A DNA stretch of 64,000 nucleotides from Bacillota bacterium (GTDB taxonomy: Bacteria; Bacillota; Clostridia; Acetivibrionales; DTU013): contig JAFABI010000054.1 of assembly GCA_023426125.1 (NCBI GenBank), forward strand, positions 68,653 through 132,652, written 5' to 3'. Each line of letters starts with the position of its first letter. Position 1 is the stretch's first letter. A program made the translations under genes and the position numbers. This document shows, piece after piece, positions 40,616-48,829 of the stretch. Under the pieces are notes generated by a model that ran no database searches, was not told the origin of the DNA, and was given only the letters and a program-made list of their open reading frames with translations.

Positions 40616-41632
40616 ATTGCCGCACCAGCCCTTGTATAACTCAGCAATAACCTGCTCGATGGGAGCTTTTTTTATTTCCACGTCCCGGACTCCTTCAACG
40701 CCGGATAACTGTCCTAACAAGTCTTTGACGGGGACTTTTGCAAGGTCAATGTCATATTCAAAGATACCGTTATCCGAGGAAAGAAGATTTCCGTTTTCAA
40801 TCCGCGGAGGAAAGCGATCTTCCATGGTTACGGTTACTCTTGTAAGATTGCCTGTTCGATGACGCAGTTGGTGAAAACTCCCGTCAAAAGCAATTTTGCC
40901 GTTGGATATCATCAAGATCCGTTCCGCCATTTCTTCCAGGTCGTCCATGTCATGGCTTGTAACAACAATGGTAACGCCGTTTTCTCTGTTGATTTTCTTA
41001 AGAAATTCAATCATTTGACGCTTTGCCACCACATCAAGGCCAAGCGTCGGTTCATCCAGCAAAATGACTTCCGGACCATGCAGCAGCATCATGGCAAGAT
41101 CGGCTCTCATGCGCTGTCCGAGGCTTAGTTCGCGGGCAAAGGTTTTGAGCAGGCTCCCGATGTCCAGAAGCCCGGTGACTATTTTCAGATTTTGCTTGTA
41201 TTTTTCATCTGAAATGCCCCACACAACCTTCTTCCATTCAAAGCTTTGAATGACAGGATGGTCCCACCACAATTCCGTACGATTGCCGAACAAAATCCCC
41301 AGGCGGCGCATCAGCGCCGTGCGTTGTTTCTGAGGAGACATGGACAGGACCGATAGGTTTCCGCCGTTTGGCAGAAGCATCCCGCTTAGCAGCTTCATCG
41401 TTGTGCTTTTACCTGCGCCGTTTGGACCGGCATAGGCGACGAATTCGCCTTTCCTGATGGCAAGAGTTACGTCACTAAGCGCTATGATCCTTCGCTTTTC
41501 GGGCTTTATAAGGTTTTTCAACAAACCTTTTCCGGTATTGTCACGCTGCCATTGCGTAAAGGTTTTTGTCACATTCTCCATACTAACGGCGAAATCCATA
41601 GGGAACATATCTGTTTGAGCCTTTTGTAACAT
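40613..41632 (-). CDS. ABC-2 exporter ATP-binding protein (COG4586-like)
   Basis: A 339-residue ATPase with Walker A GPNGAGKSTT, signature LSLGQRMRADLAMMLL (a Q-containing variant of LSGGQ), Walker B VILLDEPTLGLD and the H-loop VTSHDMDDLE. After the ATPase domain (~250) comes a C-terminal alpha/beta extension (to 339), as in the COG4586 group that pairs with two six-helix permeases. The start is uncertain: 41632 has AGGAAAGG about 11 bases upstream but overlaps the permease by 50 bases; ATGs at 41599 and 41581 (one base after the permease stop) are alternatives. Confidence 0.9.
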   Translation of the reverse strand: MLQKAQTDMFPMDFAVSMENVTKTFTQWQRDNTGKGLLKNLIKPEKRRIIALSDVTLAIRKGEFVAYAGPNGAGKSTTMKLLSGMLLPNGGNLSVLSMSPQKQRTALMRRLGILFGNRTELWWDHPVIQSFEWKKVVWGISDEKYKQNLKIVTGLLDIGSLLKTFARELSLGQRMRADLAMMLLHGPEVILLDEPTLGLDVVAKRQMIEFLKKINRENGVTIVVTSHDMDDLEEMAERILMISNGKIAFDGSFHQLRHRTGNLTRVTVTMEDRFPPRIENGNLLSSDNGIFEYDIDLAKVPVKDLLGQLSGVEGVRDVEIKKAPIEQVIAELYKGWCGN

Positions 41633-42431
41633 AAAAGTTCAGTCCTTTCCTGAAAATATAGCCTGCTGCAAGGGAAATAAGCAATGCAAACGCAAGCGGA
41701 TAATATGCGGCCATGTTTAACGGAGGTTTTCCAAGGAGACAGAGGGATGGAAACCACGCCATCAACCCCTCCGGTAAAAATGTGAGCAATGGGATTTGAA
41801 TAAAAAGCGGCATCCCTGACAAGGGAAATGTACTCAACAACCAGGTGCCTTCAATGGCGGTGCTGGAAATCTCTTCTGCAGCCACCGGCGCATAAAATGC
41901 GGCGCTTGAAACTAAGTACGATCGGGCAACAATGATGCTCATGGTTGCAAGACTATAGACAATCAGAGAGACCACCCACCAGAACGTGACATGCAGGGAT
42001 AGTCTGCTAACCGCTATAAAAAGCAGAATACATCCGACAACAAAGTTGCTGCCTCCTGTAAAGGGTGAAAAACCGCACGTCAGCAGTTGTGTTTTCAGTG
42101 GCAATGGCTGCATGAACAGGTGCTCAAGCTGACCTCGCCCGATAATGCGGCTGATATGGATGTTGTTGCCCGATCCGAACAGAATAAAAATACCTGTTGC
42201 AATGGTAGAATAGGCCATCATGAACAGGACCTCGTCGGTGCTCATACCGCCGATTCCGTTAAAACGCAGCGCAATCAGATAAACTCCCGATACGGTGGAT
42301 AGGTTGGAAATAATATCTGCAAATACACCTGCCAGCGCGTATTTTGTATCGCGTAAAAGCCAGACCAGATCCATTTTTGCCGAGATTGCAAGCAAACTTA
42401 AAATTCGTTTCAGCGTAGTTTTAACCCCCAT
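41583..42431 (-). CDS. ABC-2 family permease (COG3694/ABC2_membrane_6-like)
   Basis: A 282-residue membrane protein with six predicted helices (~25-45, 60-80, 110-135, 145-165, 175-195, 235-258). It matches the ABC-2 membrane_6 style: SGNNIHISRIIGRGQLEHLFMQPLP is the conserved cytoplasmic region after helix 2. It overlaps the first permease by 11 bases and the ATPase by up to 50. It forms the export channel with the other permease. Confidence 0.88.
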   Translation of the reverse strand: MGVKTTLKRILSLLAISAKMDLVWLLRDTKYALAGVFADIISNLSTVSGVYLIALRFNGIGGMSTDEVLFMMAYSTIATGIFILFGSGNNIHISRIIGRGQLEHLFMQPLPLKTQLLTCGFSPFTGGSNFVVGCILLFIAVSRLSLHVTFWWVVSLIVYSLATMSIIVARSYLVSSAAFYAPVAAEEISSTAIEGTWLLSTFPLSGMPLFIQIPLLTFLPEGLMAWFPSLCLLGKPPLNMAAYYPLAFALLISLAAGYIFRKGLNFYVTKGSNRYVPYGFRR

Positions 42432-43188
42432 AGCTTACAATACCCTCCTGTGATTTTTTGAATATCAACAGTGCGGAAGGCCACAAGATTGCATTCCACA
42501 GGATTTGCATCCATAGGACGCCCGCCGGTTCCGCCGCGCCGACAAATATTGATAATGGTGCGCCGCCAAGACAGGCAAACGGCTGATACTTCATGATTTC
42601 ACTTATACCTAGCGGCAGCAGGCTTATGGGTATCACCGTACCGGAAAGAAGGGAAACGATTGCCGTCCGTATACGGCTGATGAGCCAGCTCATGTTCCTT
42701 AACTTTATGGAAAGGCAGGCAAATAGAAAATCAATGGCAAAGCCAAGTGAAATGCATAGAAGCAAGCTTGCAAGAAACCACGGTGACGCCGGTCTTAGAC
42801 TAACCCCAAGCAAGGGCGCAAGAATGGCCATTGGCAGGGAAAACAAAACGAGCATGGGCAGCCAGCCCCCCATTGTCTGTGAGACAAGCTGTCCCAATAC
42901 CGAAAGCGGGCGACCGTAAAGCCTCATCAGCACTCCCTCGGACAACCATCCCGATGCAGCCGTTTTCACAACCATCATATCGGATAAAAGTGCACCGGCA
43001 TACGTGTAGGAAAGCATTTGCCGCATGCTCATCCCCACCTCTGCCCCGGACGACATAACCACGCGCCACAGAAAAATCAGAGGAATCAACGTGCATATTT
43101 TTATAAGAATATCGGGCAGAAGATAGAATACTCCGCCATTTATCTTTTCAAGGTATGACATTTGCGCTGATTTTATGTATTTAACCAT
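42421..43188 (-). CDS. ABC-2 family permease (COG4587-like)
   Basis: A 255-residue membrane protein. The start at 43188 (MVKYIKSAQMSYLEKINGGV) follows AAGGAG by ten bases; longer frames to 43272 lack a good site. Six predicted helices are present; the SEGVLMRLYGRPLSVLGQLV segment corresponds to the conserved loop between helices 2 and 3 in this family. The gene follows the small peptide gene by 94 bases and is probably expressed from the same promoter. Confidence 0.87.
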   Translation of the reverse strand: MVKYIKSAQMSYLEKINGGVFYLLPDILIKICTLIPLIFLWRVVMSSGAEVGMSMRQMLSYTYAGALLSDMMVVKTAASGWLSEGVLMRLYGRPLSVLGQLVSQTMGGWLPMLVLFSLPMAILAPLLGVSLRPASPWFLASLLLCISLGFAIDFLFACLSIKLRNMSWLISRIRTAIVSLLSGTVIPISLLPLGISEIMKYQPFACLGGAPLSIFVGAAEPAGVLWMQILWNAILWPSALLIFKKSQEGIVSYGG

Positions 43189-43282
43189 GTGTTTATTGCT
43201 CCTTAAGATAAATTTGGACATTAAAATACCCGGGCATCCGCTTGAATACCCGGGCAGGCAACACATGATCAAACCTTGACGA

Positions 43283-43483
43283 TCAGGCGGGACTTATGTG
43301 CGGCAAGAGGCATTCAATACGGCTATAATGGGCACAATGATCCTGTAACAGGCCGGAATTGGCACAAATTACAGGCAAAAGGGCATACTTCACCCCTACA
43401 GCCGCATTCTTAAATGCGTAGCCTTTAATGCATTCGCAATTCTTATATACGCTGCCGTTACTGTAAAAAGCGGAAATATTCAT
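43283..43483 (-). CDS. 66-residue cysteine-containing peptide at the head of the exporter operon
   Basis: The predicted peptide starts MNISAFYSNGSVYKNCECIK and has five cysteines (a CEC pair, then three widely spaced) with a hydrophobic middle, VGVKYALLPVICANSGLL, and an end rich in His/Pro. GGTGG precedes the ATG by eight bases, and a perfect sigma-A promoter lies 37 bases upstream. I do not recognise a family. It could be a ribosomally made exported peptide, a leader peptide, or a chance frame; no modification enzyme is adjacent. A longer frame from 43531 overlaps the promoter and is rejected. Confidence 0.5.
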   Translation of the reverse strand: MNISAFYSNGSVYKNCECIKGYAFKNAAVGVKYALLPVICANSGLLQDHCAHYSRIECLLPHISPA

Positions 43484-43519
43484 ACCTCTCACCACCTTTC
43501 GTATCAAAATGATAGAAAT

Positions 43520-43548
43520 ATTATATATCACCGTGAAATCAATGTCAA
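43520..43548 (-). promoter_or_regulatory. Perfect consensus promoter of the peptide/exporter operon
   Basis: On the reverse strand: TTGACA (43548-43543), exactly 17 bases, TATAAT (43525-43520). A second TTGACATTGATT copy directly upstream makes a 12-bp direct repeat that could be an operator. Confidence 0.9.
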
Positions 43549-43626
43549 ATCAATGTCAAATATTAAGCCGTGAATGAATTTAACTAAATATAAGTGAAAA
43601 AAACTGCCTATAAATGAAATTGGCCG

Positions 43627-43655
43627 TTGATAAATTCTGGTAGTAATTATATAAT
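43627..43655 (+). promoter_or_regulatory. Sigma-A promoter of the methyltransferase-kinase-ahcY operon
   Basis: TTGATA, 17 bases, TATAAT, with the predicted start near 43662, 27 bases before the ATG. Confidence 0.8.
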
Positions 43656-43657
43656 GT

Positions 43658-43673
43658 AATTAAGTCTTTAATT
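43658..43673. promoter_or_regulatory. Candidate operator at the transcription start
   Basis: AATTAA-GTCT-TTAATT is an inverted repeat (6-bp arms, 4-bp gap) over the predicted transcript start of the operon. A repressor bound here would block the promoter. The product of the first gene, with its helix-turn-helix, is the obvious candidate. Confidence 0.45.
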
Positions 43674-43688
43674 GCCGGGAGAAAGCCT

Positions 43689-44459
43689 ATGGACAAGGAA
43701 ATTCTCAATATGGAGGAAGCGGCGGAGCTTTTCAACGTCAGCATCAAAACCTTTATCAAGCTGCTGAAGGAGGAAAAGGTGCCTGCCAGGAAAATAGGGC
43801 GGGAGTGGAGGTTCAGCCGGAAAGCGCTGGTGGAATGGCTGTCGTCGGGAGACTCCCAGGCGTATTCCTCCAGCGAAAGCGAAACGAAGGAGTTCTTCAA
43901 CCGTGTGGCGCCCGAGTGGGAGGACATCCGGCGGGGATATTACGATGAATCGGTGAAAAACAAGCTGGTTGAAATGAAGCTGCTGCAAAGCGGGATGACC
44001 GTCATGGACCTTGGGGCCGGTGACGGGTATTTGTCGCGCGCAGTGGCAAGGTATGTAAAAAAGGTGGTGGCAGTAGATATTTCCGGCGAAATGCTCCGGG
44101 AGCTTGCCAAAAAGGCCGGCGCCGAGGGCATCTCAAATATTGAAACGCTGGAAAGCGACGGCTGCGATGTTCCGGTGGAAAATGCCAGTATCGACCTTGT
44201 CTGCGCCAGCATGTACCTTCACAATATCGAAGATCCCGAGCAGGCCGTAAAGGAGATCAAAAGGATGCTGAAGCCCAAAGGAAAGGTTTTCCTGGCGGAT
44301 TTCAAGGAGCATTCCAACAGGGAACTGAAGGAAAAGCTGCACGACGTCTGGCAGGGCTTTTCTACCGAAGAAGTTCGGGAGTGGTTTGAGAAATACGGCT
44401 TTAAGGAAATAAAACTGGAGTCGCTGCCCGGTATTTTTATTCTGACGGCGGTAAAGTAA
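43689..44459 (+). CDS. Excisionase-type HTH fused to a SAM-dependent methyltransferase domain
   Basis: A 256-residue fusion. Residues 1-54 are an excisionase/MerR-like helix-turn-helix (NMEEAAELFNVSIKTFIKLL, then the wing ARKIGREWRFSRKALVEWL). Residues ~66-256 are a class I methyltransferase domain with motif I VMDLGAGDGYLS (105-116), acidic D130 at the end of strand 2, and a motif IV-like region SIDLVCASMYLHNI. It is the first gene before a PfkB kinase and S-adenosylhomocysteinase. The arrangement parallels SahR, an ArsR-methyltransferase fusion that senses SAH and represses ahcY in Proteobacteria. A repressor with SAH as ligand is therefore inferred; true methyltransferase activity cannot be excluded. 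Confidence 0.85.
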   Translation: MDKEILNMEEAAELFNVSIKTFIKLLKEEKVPARKIGREWRFSRKALVEWLSSGDSQAYSSSESETKEFFNRVAPEWEDIRRGYYDESVKNKLVEMKLLQSGMTVMDLGAGDGYLSRAVARYVKKVVAVDISGEMLRELAKKAGAEGISNIETLESDGCDVPVENASIDLVCASMYLHNIEDPEQAVKEIKRMLKPKGKVFLADFKEHSNRELKEKLHDVWQGFSTEEVREWFEKYGFKEIKLESLPGIFILTAVK

Positions 44460-44477
44460 TCATTTTTGGAGGTTGAA

Positions 44478-45416
44478 ATGGGGAAAATTGTTGTTGCAGG
44501 GTCCATTGCCTACGACCATATCATGGACTTCCCGGGGCAATTCGGAGACCACATCCTGCCGGATAAAATTCACGCTTTGAACATAAGCTTTCTTGTGAAA
44601 AGCCTGAAAAAATTCAGAGGAGGAACGGCGCCAAACATTGCATACAGCCTGGCCCTTACAGGACAGAAGGCCGAAGTGCTGGGCACGGCAGGCAGGGATT
44701 TTGCAGAGTACAGCCGGTGGCTGGAAGCGAACGGGGTCGGTACGAAGTTGGTGAGAATACTTGAGGATGATTATACGGCTTCATGCTTTATTACCACGGA
44801 TCTTTCCAACAATCAGATCACCGGCTTTTATCCGGGGGCAATGGCAAAAGACCCGGAAATCAGCCTGCAGGATATCAGTATGGAGGATGTGTCGCTGATC
44901 GTTATTGCCCCGACGGAACCGGCGGCAATGGTAAAATGGTGTGATGAATGCAGGAAAATCGGGGTACCCTATTTATATGATCCGGGAATGCAGATCCCAA
45001 GGCTTTCGGCCCAGGAGCTGGTTTCCGGGGTAATGAGCGCCAGGATCGTCATTTTTAATGAATATGAATACGAAATGCTGCGGGAAAAGACGGGCCTCAC
45101 CATTGAAAACATGCTGAATAAGGCGGAGCTGGTTGTTGAGACCATGGGCGAAAAAGGCTCGGTACTCAGCAGCAGGGACGAAAGAGTTCATGTCCCGGCG
45201 GCAAGGCCTTCTGCAGTTGTGGATCCTACGGGCGCGGGAGATGCTTTCAGAGCCGGTTTGCTGAAAGGATATTTTGAAGGCGCGAAGCTTGAGGTCATGG
45301 GGAAATATGCAAGTATAACTGCCGTTTATGCAGTGGAGCACAAGGGACCGACGGAGCATAAATATACGATGGATGAATTCAATAAAAGATATTCTGAAAA
45401 CTTTGGAGGGATTTGA
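44478..45416 (+). CDS. PfkB-family kinase, probable adenosine kinase
   Basis: A 312-residue ribokinase-fold kinase. The start at 44478 has GGAGG five bases upstream. Visible are the N-terminal GSIAYDHIMDFPG, the substrate region GGTAPNIAYSLALTG and the PfkB signature DPTGAGDAFRAGLLKGYF with the catalytic aspartate. The position directly before ahcY suggests that it phosphorylates the adenosine released from SAH, giving AMP and pulling the reversible hydrolase forward. Carbohydrate kinase activity is the alternative. It overlaps neither neighbour; the ahcY start is two bases downstream. Confidence 0.9.
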   Translation: MGKIVVAGSIAYDHIMDFPGQFGDHILPDKIHALNISFLVKSLKKFRGGTAPNIAYSLALTGQKAEVLGTAGRDFAEYSRWLEANGVGTKLVRILEDDYTASCFITTDLSNNQITGFYPGAMAKDPEISLQDISMEDVSLIVIAPTEPAAMVKWCDECRKIGVPYLYDPGMQIPRLSAQELVSGVMSARIVIFNEYEYEMLREKTGLTIENMLNKAELVVETMGEKGSVLSSRDERVHVPAARPSAVVDPTGAGDAFRAGLLKGYFEGAKLEVMGKYASITAVYAVEHKGPTEHKYTMDEFNKRYSENFGGI

Positions 45417-45418
45417 AA

Positions 45419-46681
45419 ATGGTAAAATGTGATATCAGGGACAAGGCTCTGGCACCGAAAGGCAAATTGAGGATTGAATGGGCGGACAACCAGATGCCGG
45501 TTTTGAAAATGATCAGGGAAAGATTTGCAAAGGAAAAGCCCCTGGCTGGGAAGAAAATGTCCTGCTGCCTGCATGTAACCACCGAAACGGCCAATCTGAT
45601 CCGCACCTTGAAGGAAGGTGGAGCCGACATCGTGCTTTGCGCTTCCAACCCGCTTTCCACCCAGGATGACGTTGCCGCTTCACTGGTAGTGGATTACGGA
45701 GTTCCGGTTTTTGCAATCAAGGGAGAGGACAGGGACACTTATTACAAGCATCTGGTCGCTGCCATCGAGCACGGCCCGGACATGACCCAGGATGATGGCT
45801 GTGACCTGGTGGGACTGATCCATCAGAAATATAAGGATACGGTCCTGAAGAAGGTTATCGGCGGAACGGAAGAAACCACTACGGGTGTGATCCGGCTGAA
45901 AAGTATGGAAAGGGATGGAGCTTTGCAGATTCCCATTGTTGCGGTAAATGAGTCGGATACAAAGCACCTTTTTGACAACAGGTATGGAACCGGACAAAGC
46001 ACTCTGGACGGTTTGCTGAGAGCCACCAACATCCTGCTGAGCGGCAAGACCTTTGTAGTCTGCGGCTATGGCTGGTGCGGCAAAGGCCTGGCCATGCGGG
46101 CCAAAGGCATGGGAGCCAATGTCATCGTTACCGAAGTTGACCACATCAAAGCAATTGAGGCCGTAATGGAAGGCTTCCGGGTAATGAAGCTGGAAGAGGC
46201 CATTAAGATCGCAGATGTAGTCATTACAGTTACAGGAGACCTGAACGTTGTTGACGAAAAGCATATCAAGCTGGCGAAAGACGGCGTGATCATAGCCAAT
46301 TCCGGGCATTTCAACGACGAAATCAACATAACTGCCATCGAAGATCTGGCAAAATCCAAAAGGACCGTAAGAGATTTTGTTGAGGAATATATCCTGAAGG
46401 ACGGAAGAAAAGTATTCCTGCTTGCGGAGGGAAGGCTTCTGAATCTTGCCGCGGCAGAAGGACATCCTGCGGTGGTTATGGACATGAGCTTTGCCAATCA
46501 GGCCCTTGGAGCGGAGTATATCGTAAAGAATGCGGGAAAAATGGAAAACAAGGTTCACCTGCTGCCCAAGGAAGTGGACTATGAAATTGCAAGCCTGAAG
46601 CTGGCTTCCATGGGAATAGAAATCGACGTCCTTACGGAGGAACAGATTAAGTATCTGGCATCTTGGGAGAGCGGGACCTGA
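45419..46681 (+). CDS. ahcY: S-adenosylhomocysteinase
   Basis: A 420-residue NAD-dependent enzyme that splits S-adenosylhomocysteine into adenosine and homocysteine. It begins with the family region KCDIRDKALAPKGKLRIEWA, shows SSxxxP-style substrate residues in LCASNPLSTQDDVAASL, and has the NAD-binding GKTFVVCGYGWCGKGLAMRA. GGAGGG precedes the ATG. The last residues (SWESGT) lack the KPxxYRY tail of eukaryotic and many proteobacterial enzymes, as usual for the archaeal/thermophile/clostridial type. It completes the SAH recycling operon; a terminator follows at 46877. Confidence 0.95.
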   Translation: MVKCDIRDKALAPKGKLRIEWADNQMPVLKMIRERFAKEKPLAGKKMSCCLHVTTETANLIRTLKEGGADIVLCASNPLSTQDDVAASLVVDYGVPVFAIKGEDRDTYYKHLVAAIEHGPDMTQDDGCDLVGLIHQKYKDTVLKKVIGGTEETTTGVIRLKSMERDGALQIPIVAVNESDTKHLFDNRYGTGQSTLDGLLRATNILLSGKTFVVCGYGWCGKGLAMRAKGMGANVIVTEVDHIKAIEAVMEGFRVMKLEEAIKIADVVITVTGDLNVVDEKHIKLAKDGVIIANSGHFNDEINITAIEDLAKSKRTVRDFVEEYILKDGRKVFLLAEGRLLNLAAAEGHPAVVMDMSFANQALGAEYIVKNAGKMENKVHLLPKEVDYEIASLKLASMGIEIDVLTEEQIKYLASWESGT

Positions 46682-46720
46682 TAAGATATTTTTGTCATTG
46701 CTGTGAAACTCCTGGCCTGC

Positions 46721-46793
46721 AGGGCGCGCATTGCGCGTCCGCGAATGCAATCTACGTCAAACAGCTGCCGGATGGCCAATGACTGCCCCTACA
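46721..46793 (+). repeat. Dispersed repeat copy (forward, long form)
   Basis: AGGGCGCGCATTGCGCGTCC plus the tail CTACGTCAAACAGCTGCCGG, as at 13082-13142. It lies in the 343-base gap after ahcY. Confidence 0.85.
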
Positions 46794-46799
46794 GGAGGA

Positions 46800-46842
46800 G
46801 TTTGCCACGCTCCGCTAGCGTTAAGCTCGCAATGACATAGAC
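46800..46842 (-). repeat. Fragment of a TGTCATTGCGAG-type intergenic repeat
   Basis: The reverse strand reads TGTCATTGCGAGCTTAACGC, then TAGCGGAGCG, the start of a widespread bacterial interspersed repeat. It is adjacent to the copy at 46721, giving a small repeat cluster. Confidence 0.6.
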
Positions 46843-46876
46843 TGGGATAATTCACACAATACGTTAAAGAAGGAAG

Positions 46877-46917
46877 AAAGCCATTCGGATATAGAAGTCC
46901 GGATGGCTTTAAATTTT
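46877..46917 (+). terminator. Terminator of the ahcY operon
   Basis: AAAGCCATTCGGA pairs with TCCGGATGGCTTT (one G-T pair), followed by AAATTTT. It lies about 195 bases after the ahcY stop, beyond the repeats. Confidence 0.75.
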
Positions 46918-47024
46918 GCCTTTCAACGGGAAAACTGTTTCATCCGTGCACCCGGAAACCTGAGTTGGAACACAATTTAAACCGGGAACATAAAACAATG
47001 GTATAGACAGGAAAGGGTGATGGT

Positions 47025-47222
47025 ATGCAGCAGAACAGATTAAGAAGCCCGGTGTTTTGGGGCGCGGTAGTGGCGCAGATAATTTCCGTGGGGCATTTGG
47101 CCGGTTTCTGGCAAAAATACGGGATCGATACAGGAGTTGTTGGTGATGTTGTAGCGGGCATATTGCAGCTAGGGGTGCTGTTTGGATTATTGAATGACCC
47201 GACGAAGGCAGATGGATTCTAA
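47025..47222 (+). CDS. Phage-type holin (phi LC3 family-like)
   Basis: A 65-residue protein with two hydrophobic segments (~9-27 and ~37-55) and the family end LLNDPTKADGF, typical of phage_holin_1 proteins (GxxNDPTT). Usually it would be paired with an amidase in a prophage lysis cassette. No other phage genes are present, so it may be a remnant or a domesticated gene. Confidence 0.82.
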   Translation: MQQNRLRSPVFWGAVVAQIISVGHLAGFWQKYGIDTGVVGDVVAGILQLGVLFGLLNDPTKADGF

Positions 47223-47242
47223 GGAGGGCTTATGAGTAAAAG

Positions 47243-47356
47243 TTGAAAAAGGCGCTGGAATTCATCGGCGCAAAGTCCGGAATTGACACCAATCACTGGT
47301 ACCAGCAGGCGAAAGAGGTAAAATGGCTGGATGAATGCTTCATAAAAATTGCATAG
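47243..47356 (+). pseudogene. Short phage-associated reading frame behind the holin, possibly frameshifted
   Basis: An AAGGAGGG site is followed by ATG (47232), but that frame stops after four codons. A TTG start at 47243 gives 37 residues (KKALEFIGAKSGIDTNHWYQ, then QAKEVKWLDECFIKIA). The peptide looks natural, so either the first frame carries a frameshift or TTG is the real start. It is probably part of the same phage-derived cassette as the holin. Confidence 0.45.
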
Positions 47357-47393
47357 GGCTTTGGCGGAATGTGAATTCCATAGGAAAGGAAGA

Positions 47394-47420
47394 GGGCCAT
47401 TTTGTTGTGGCCCTTTTTTT
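47394..47420 (+). terminator. Terminator after the holin cassette
   Basis: GGGCCA pairs with TGGCCC, followed by T7. Confidence 0.85.
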
Positions 47421-47505
47421 GTTATACTTTCGCCATAATAATTTCCAGATGATAGAGACAAACATCGGTTTAATCCGTATAATTAGGATATAAGGGGGAG
47501 GTTTT

Positions 47506-48363
47506 ATGGTTAGCTATTTATCAATCTTTTTTATGGCTGTTACATTTCTTCTTGCGGTTGGATTTCCAACCGGCCTTGTAATTTACTTTTACAAAAAACA
47601 GAGGATATCCGTCCCTGCAGTACTGGTTGGAGCCCTGATGTTTTTCGTATTCCAGGTGATAACCAGAATACCGGCTTTGGCGGTTATCCAGAACCAGACC
47701 TGGTTTAAGGACTTTGCTGCACAGAATCTAATACTCACAGGGATTCTTATTGCTTTCAGCGCCGGGCTTTTTGAAACTGCAGGAAGGTTTATCGGCTTGC
47801 GGTTTCTTCTTAGAAAGAAACTGGACAGAAAGAACGGTATTGCATACGGTATCGGGCATGGCGGAATAGAGGCCGTATTGCTGGTGGGTTTGAGCTATAT
47901 CGGAAACATCGTTTACAGTATTTTCATTAACGCCGGCGCTGTAAGCAGCGAGCTTGTGCCGCAGCTTCTGAGTACGCCGCCGGATTGGTTCCTGGCTGCC
48001 GGCATCGAACGCGTTTTTACGATCTTGTTTCATATTGCAGCAGCCTTGCTGGTGACTTATGGTATCATGTACAACAAAAAAATATATATCCTGTACTGCT
48101 TGCTTCTTCACACTTTGGTGGATGGCGTGGCAGTCATTCTTCAAATTTACAAGTTACCTGTATGGGGGATTGAGGGCTGGGTGGCGGTTGTCGGACTTTT
48201 AAGCCTTCTGTTTATAGTAAAATCAAGAAGAATGTTCATGATAGCACCTGCGGGCAGCAAGAGCGAAAGTGCCGAAAATAACGAAGAGGCTGCAAAAGAG
48301 GGAGAAGGCGCTGAAAAAAATGGTGAAATTGTCAAAGAAAACGAAGGAGGCAATAAAAAATGA
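47506..48363 (+). CDS. YhfC family membrane protein (putative intramembrane protease fold)
   Basis: A 285-residue protein with about seven helices between residues 5 and 245. It has the family signatures LFETAGRFIGLRFLL, GIGHGGIEAVLL (histidine and glutamate in a membrane helix) and LLHTLVDG, which resemble the CPBP/PrsW glutamic-type intramembrane protease pattern. A Glu/Lys/Asn-rich cytoplasmic tail (~250-285) is not part of the family core. GGGGGAGG precedes the ATG. Its stop overlaps the start of the next gene (ATGA). Confidence 0.9.
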   Translation: MVSYLSIFFMAVTFLLAVGFPTGLVIYFYKKQRISVPAVLVGALMFFVFQVITRIPALAVIQNQTWFKDFAAQNLILTGILIAFSAGLFETAGRFIGLRFLLRKKLDRKNGIAYGIGHGGIEAVLLVGLSYIGNIVYSIFINAGAVSSELVPQLLSTPPDWFLAAGIERVFTILFHIAAALLVTYGIMYNKKIYILYCLLLHTLVDGVAVILQIYKLPVWGIEGWVAVVGLLSLLFIVKSRRMFMIAPAGSKSESAENNEEAAKEGEGAEKNGEIVKENEGGNKK

Positions 48364-48761
48364 AAATAATTCAAAGGGCTTTGGTATTTCTTGTTCTTGC
48401 AGGGCTGCTGACAAGCCTGGCGGGCTGCAATGCCCCGAAGGTGGAAGCAGCGAACGCCGACGAGGTGAAGGTATACGCCGATCCGGCCGCGGAGAAGATA
48501 TTTGCCGGGATCAGTGAAAAGAACTACGCCGGGTTTTCCGAGGATTTTGACCAGAAGATGAAAGAGAGTCTTACCGAAGAAAAATTCAACGAGATCGTAA
48601 ATCAACTGGGAGAATGCGAAGGACAGGGCATCACCGGTGCGGACAGCGTGCAGGGATTCACCAGGGCTTACTACAAAGCAAAGAGCAGCAAGCTTGCCGA
48701 GGTGACATTTACAATCGTTTTTTCCGGGGACAAAAAGGTATCCGGGCTGTTTTATAAATGA
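48360..48761 (+). CDS. DUF3887 lipoprotein
   Basis: A 133-residue predicted lipoprotein (lipobox LAGC, Cys23) followed by a DUF3887 alpha+beta domain (~35-133): DPAAEKIFAGISEKNYAGFS and YKAKSSKLAEVTFTIVFSGD. It is translationally coupled to the YhfC gene by a four-base overlap, a recurrent pair in Firmicutes. The secreted domain may be a substrate or partner of the membrane protease-like protein; this is inference. Confidence 0.88.
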   Translation: MKIIQRALVFLVLAGLLTSLAGCNAPKVEAANADEVKVYADPAAEKIFAGISEKNYAGFSEDFDQKMKESLTEEKFNEIVNQLGECEGQGITGADSVQGFTRAYYKAKSSKLAEVTFTIVFSGDKKVSGLFYK

Positions 48762-48829
48762 AGAGAGTAAAACGATAAAGCATGCAGACAGGACCATACA
48801 GATTTAAATGCAGATAAAAACATAGCAGT

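Noticed and set aside
43689..43850. Excisionase of an integrated element
   Set aside because: The excisionase-like HTH is fused in frame to a complete methyltransferase domain and no integrase or attachment site is present.
45680..46750. 356-residue reverse frame opposite ahcY
   Set aside because: It lies wholly opposite the ahcY gene, whose protein is clearly conserved; the reverse product is His/Arg-rich with no domain.
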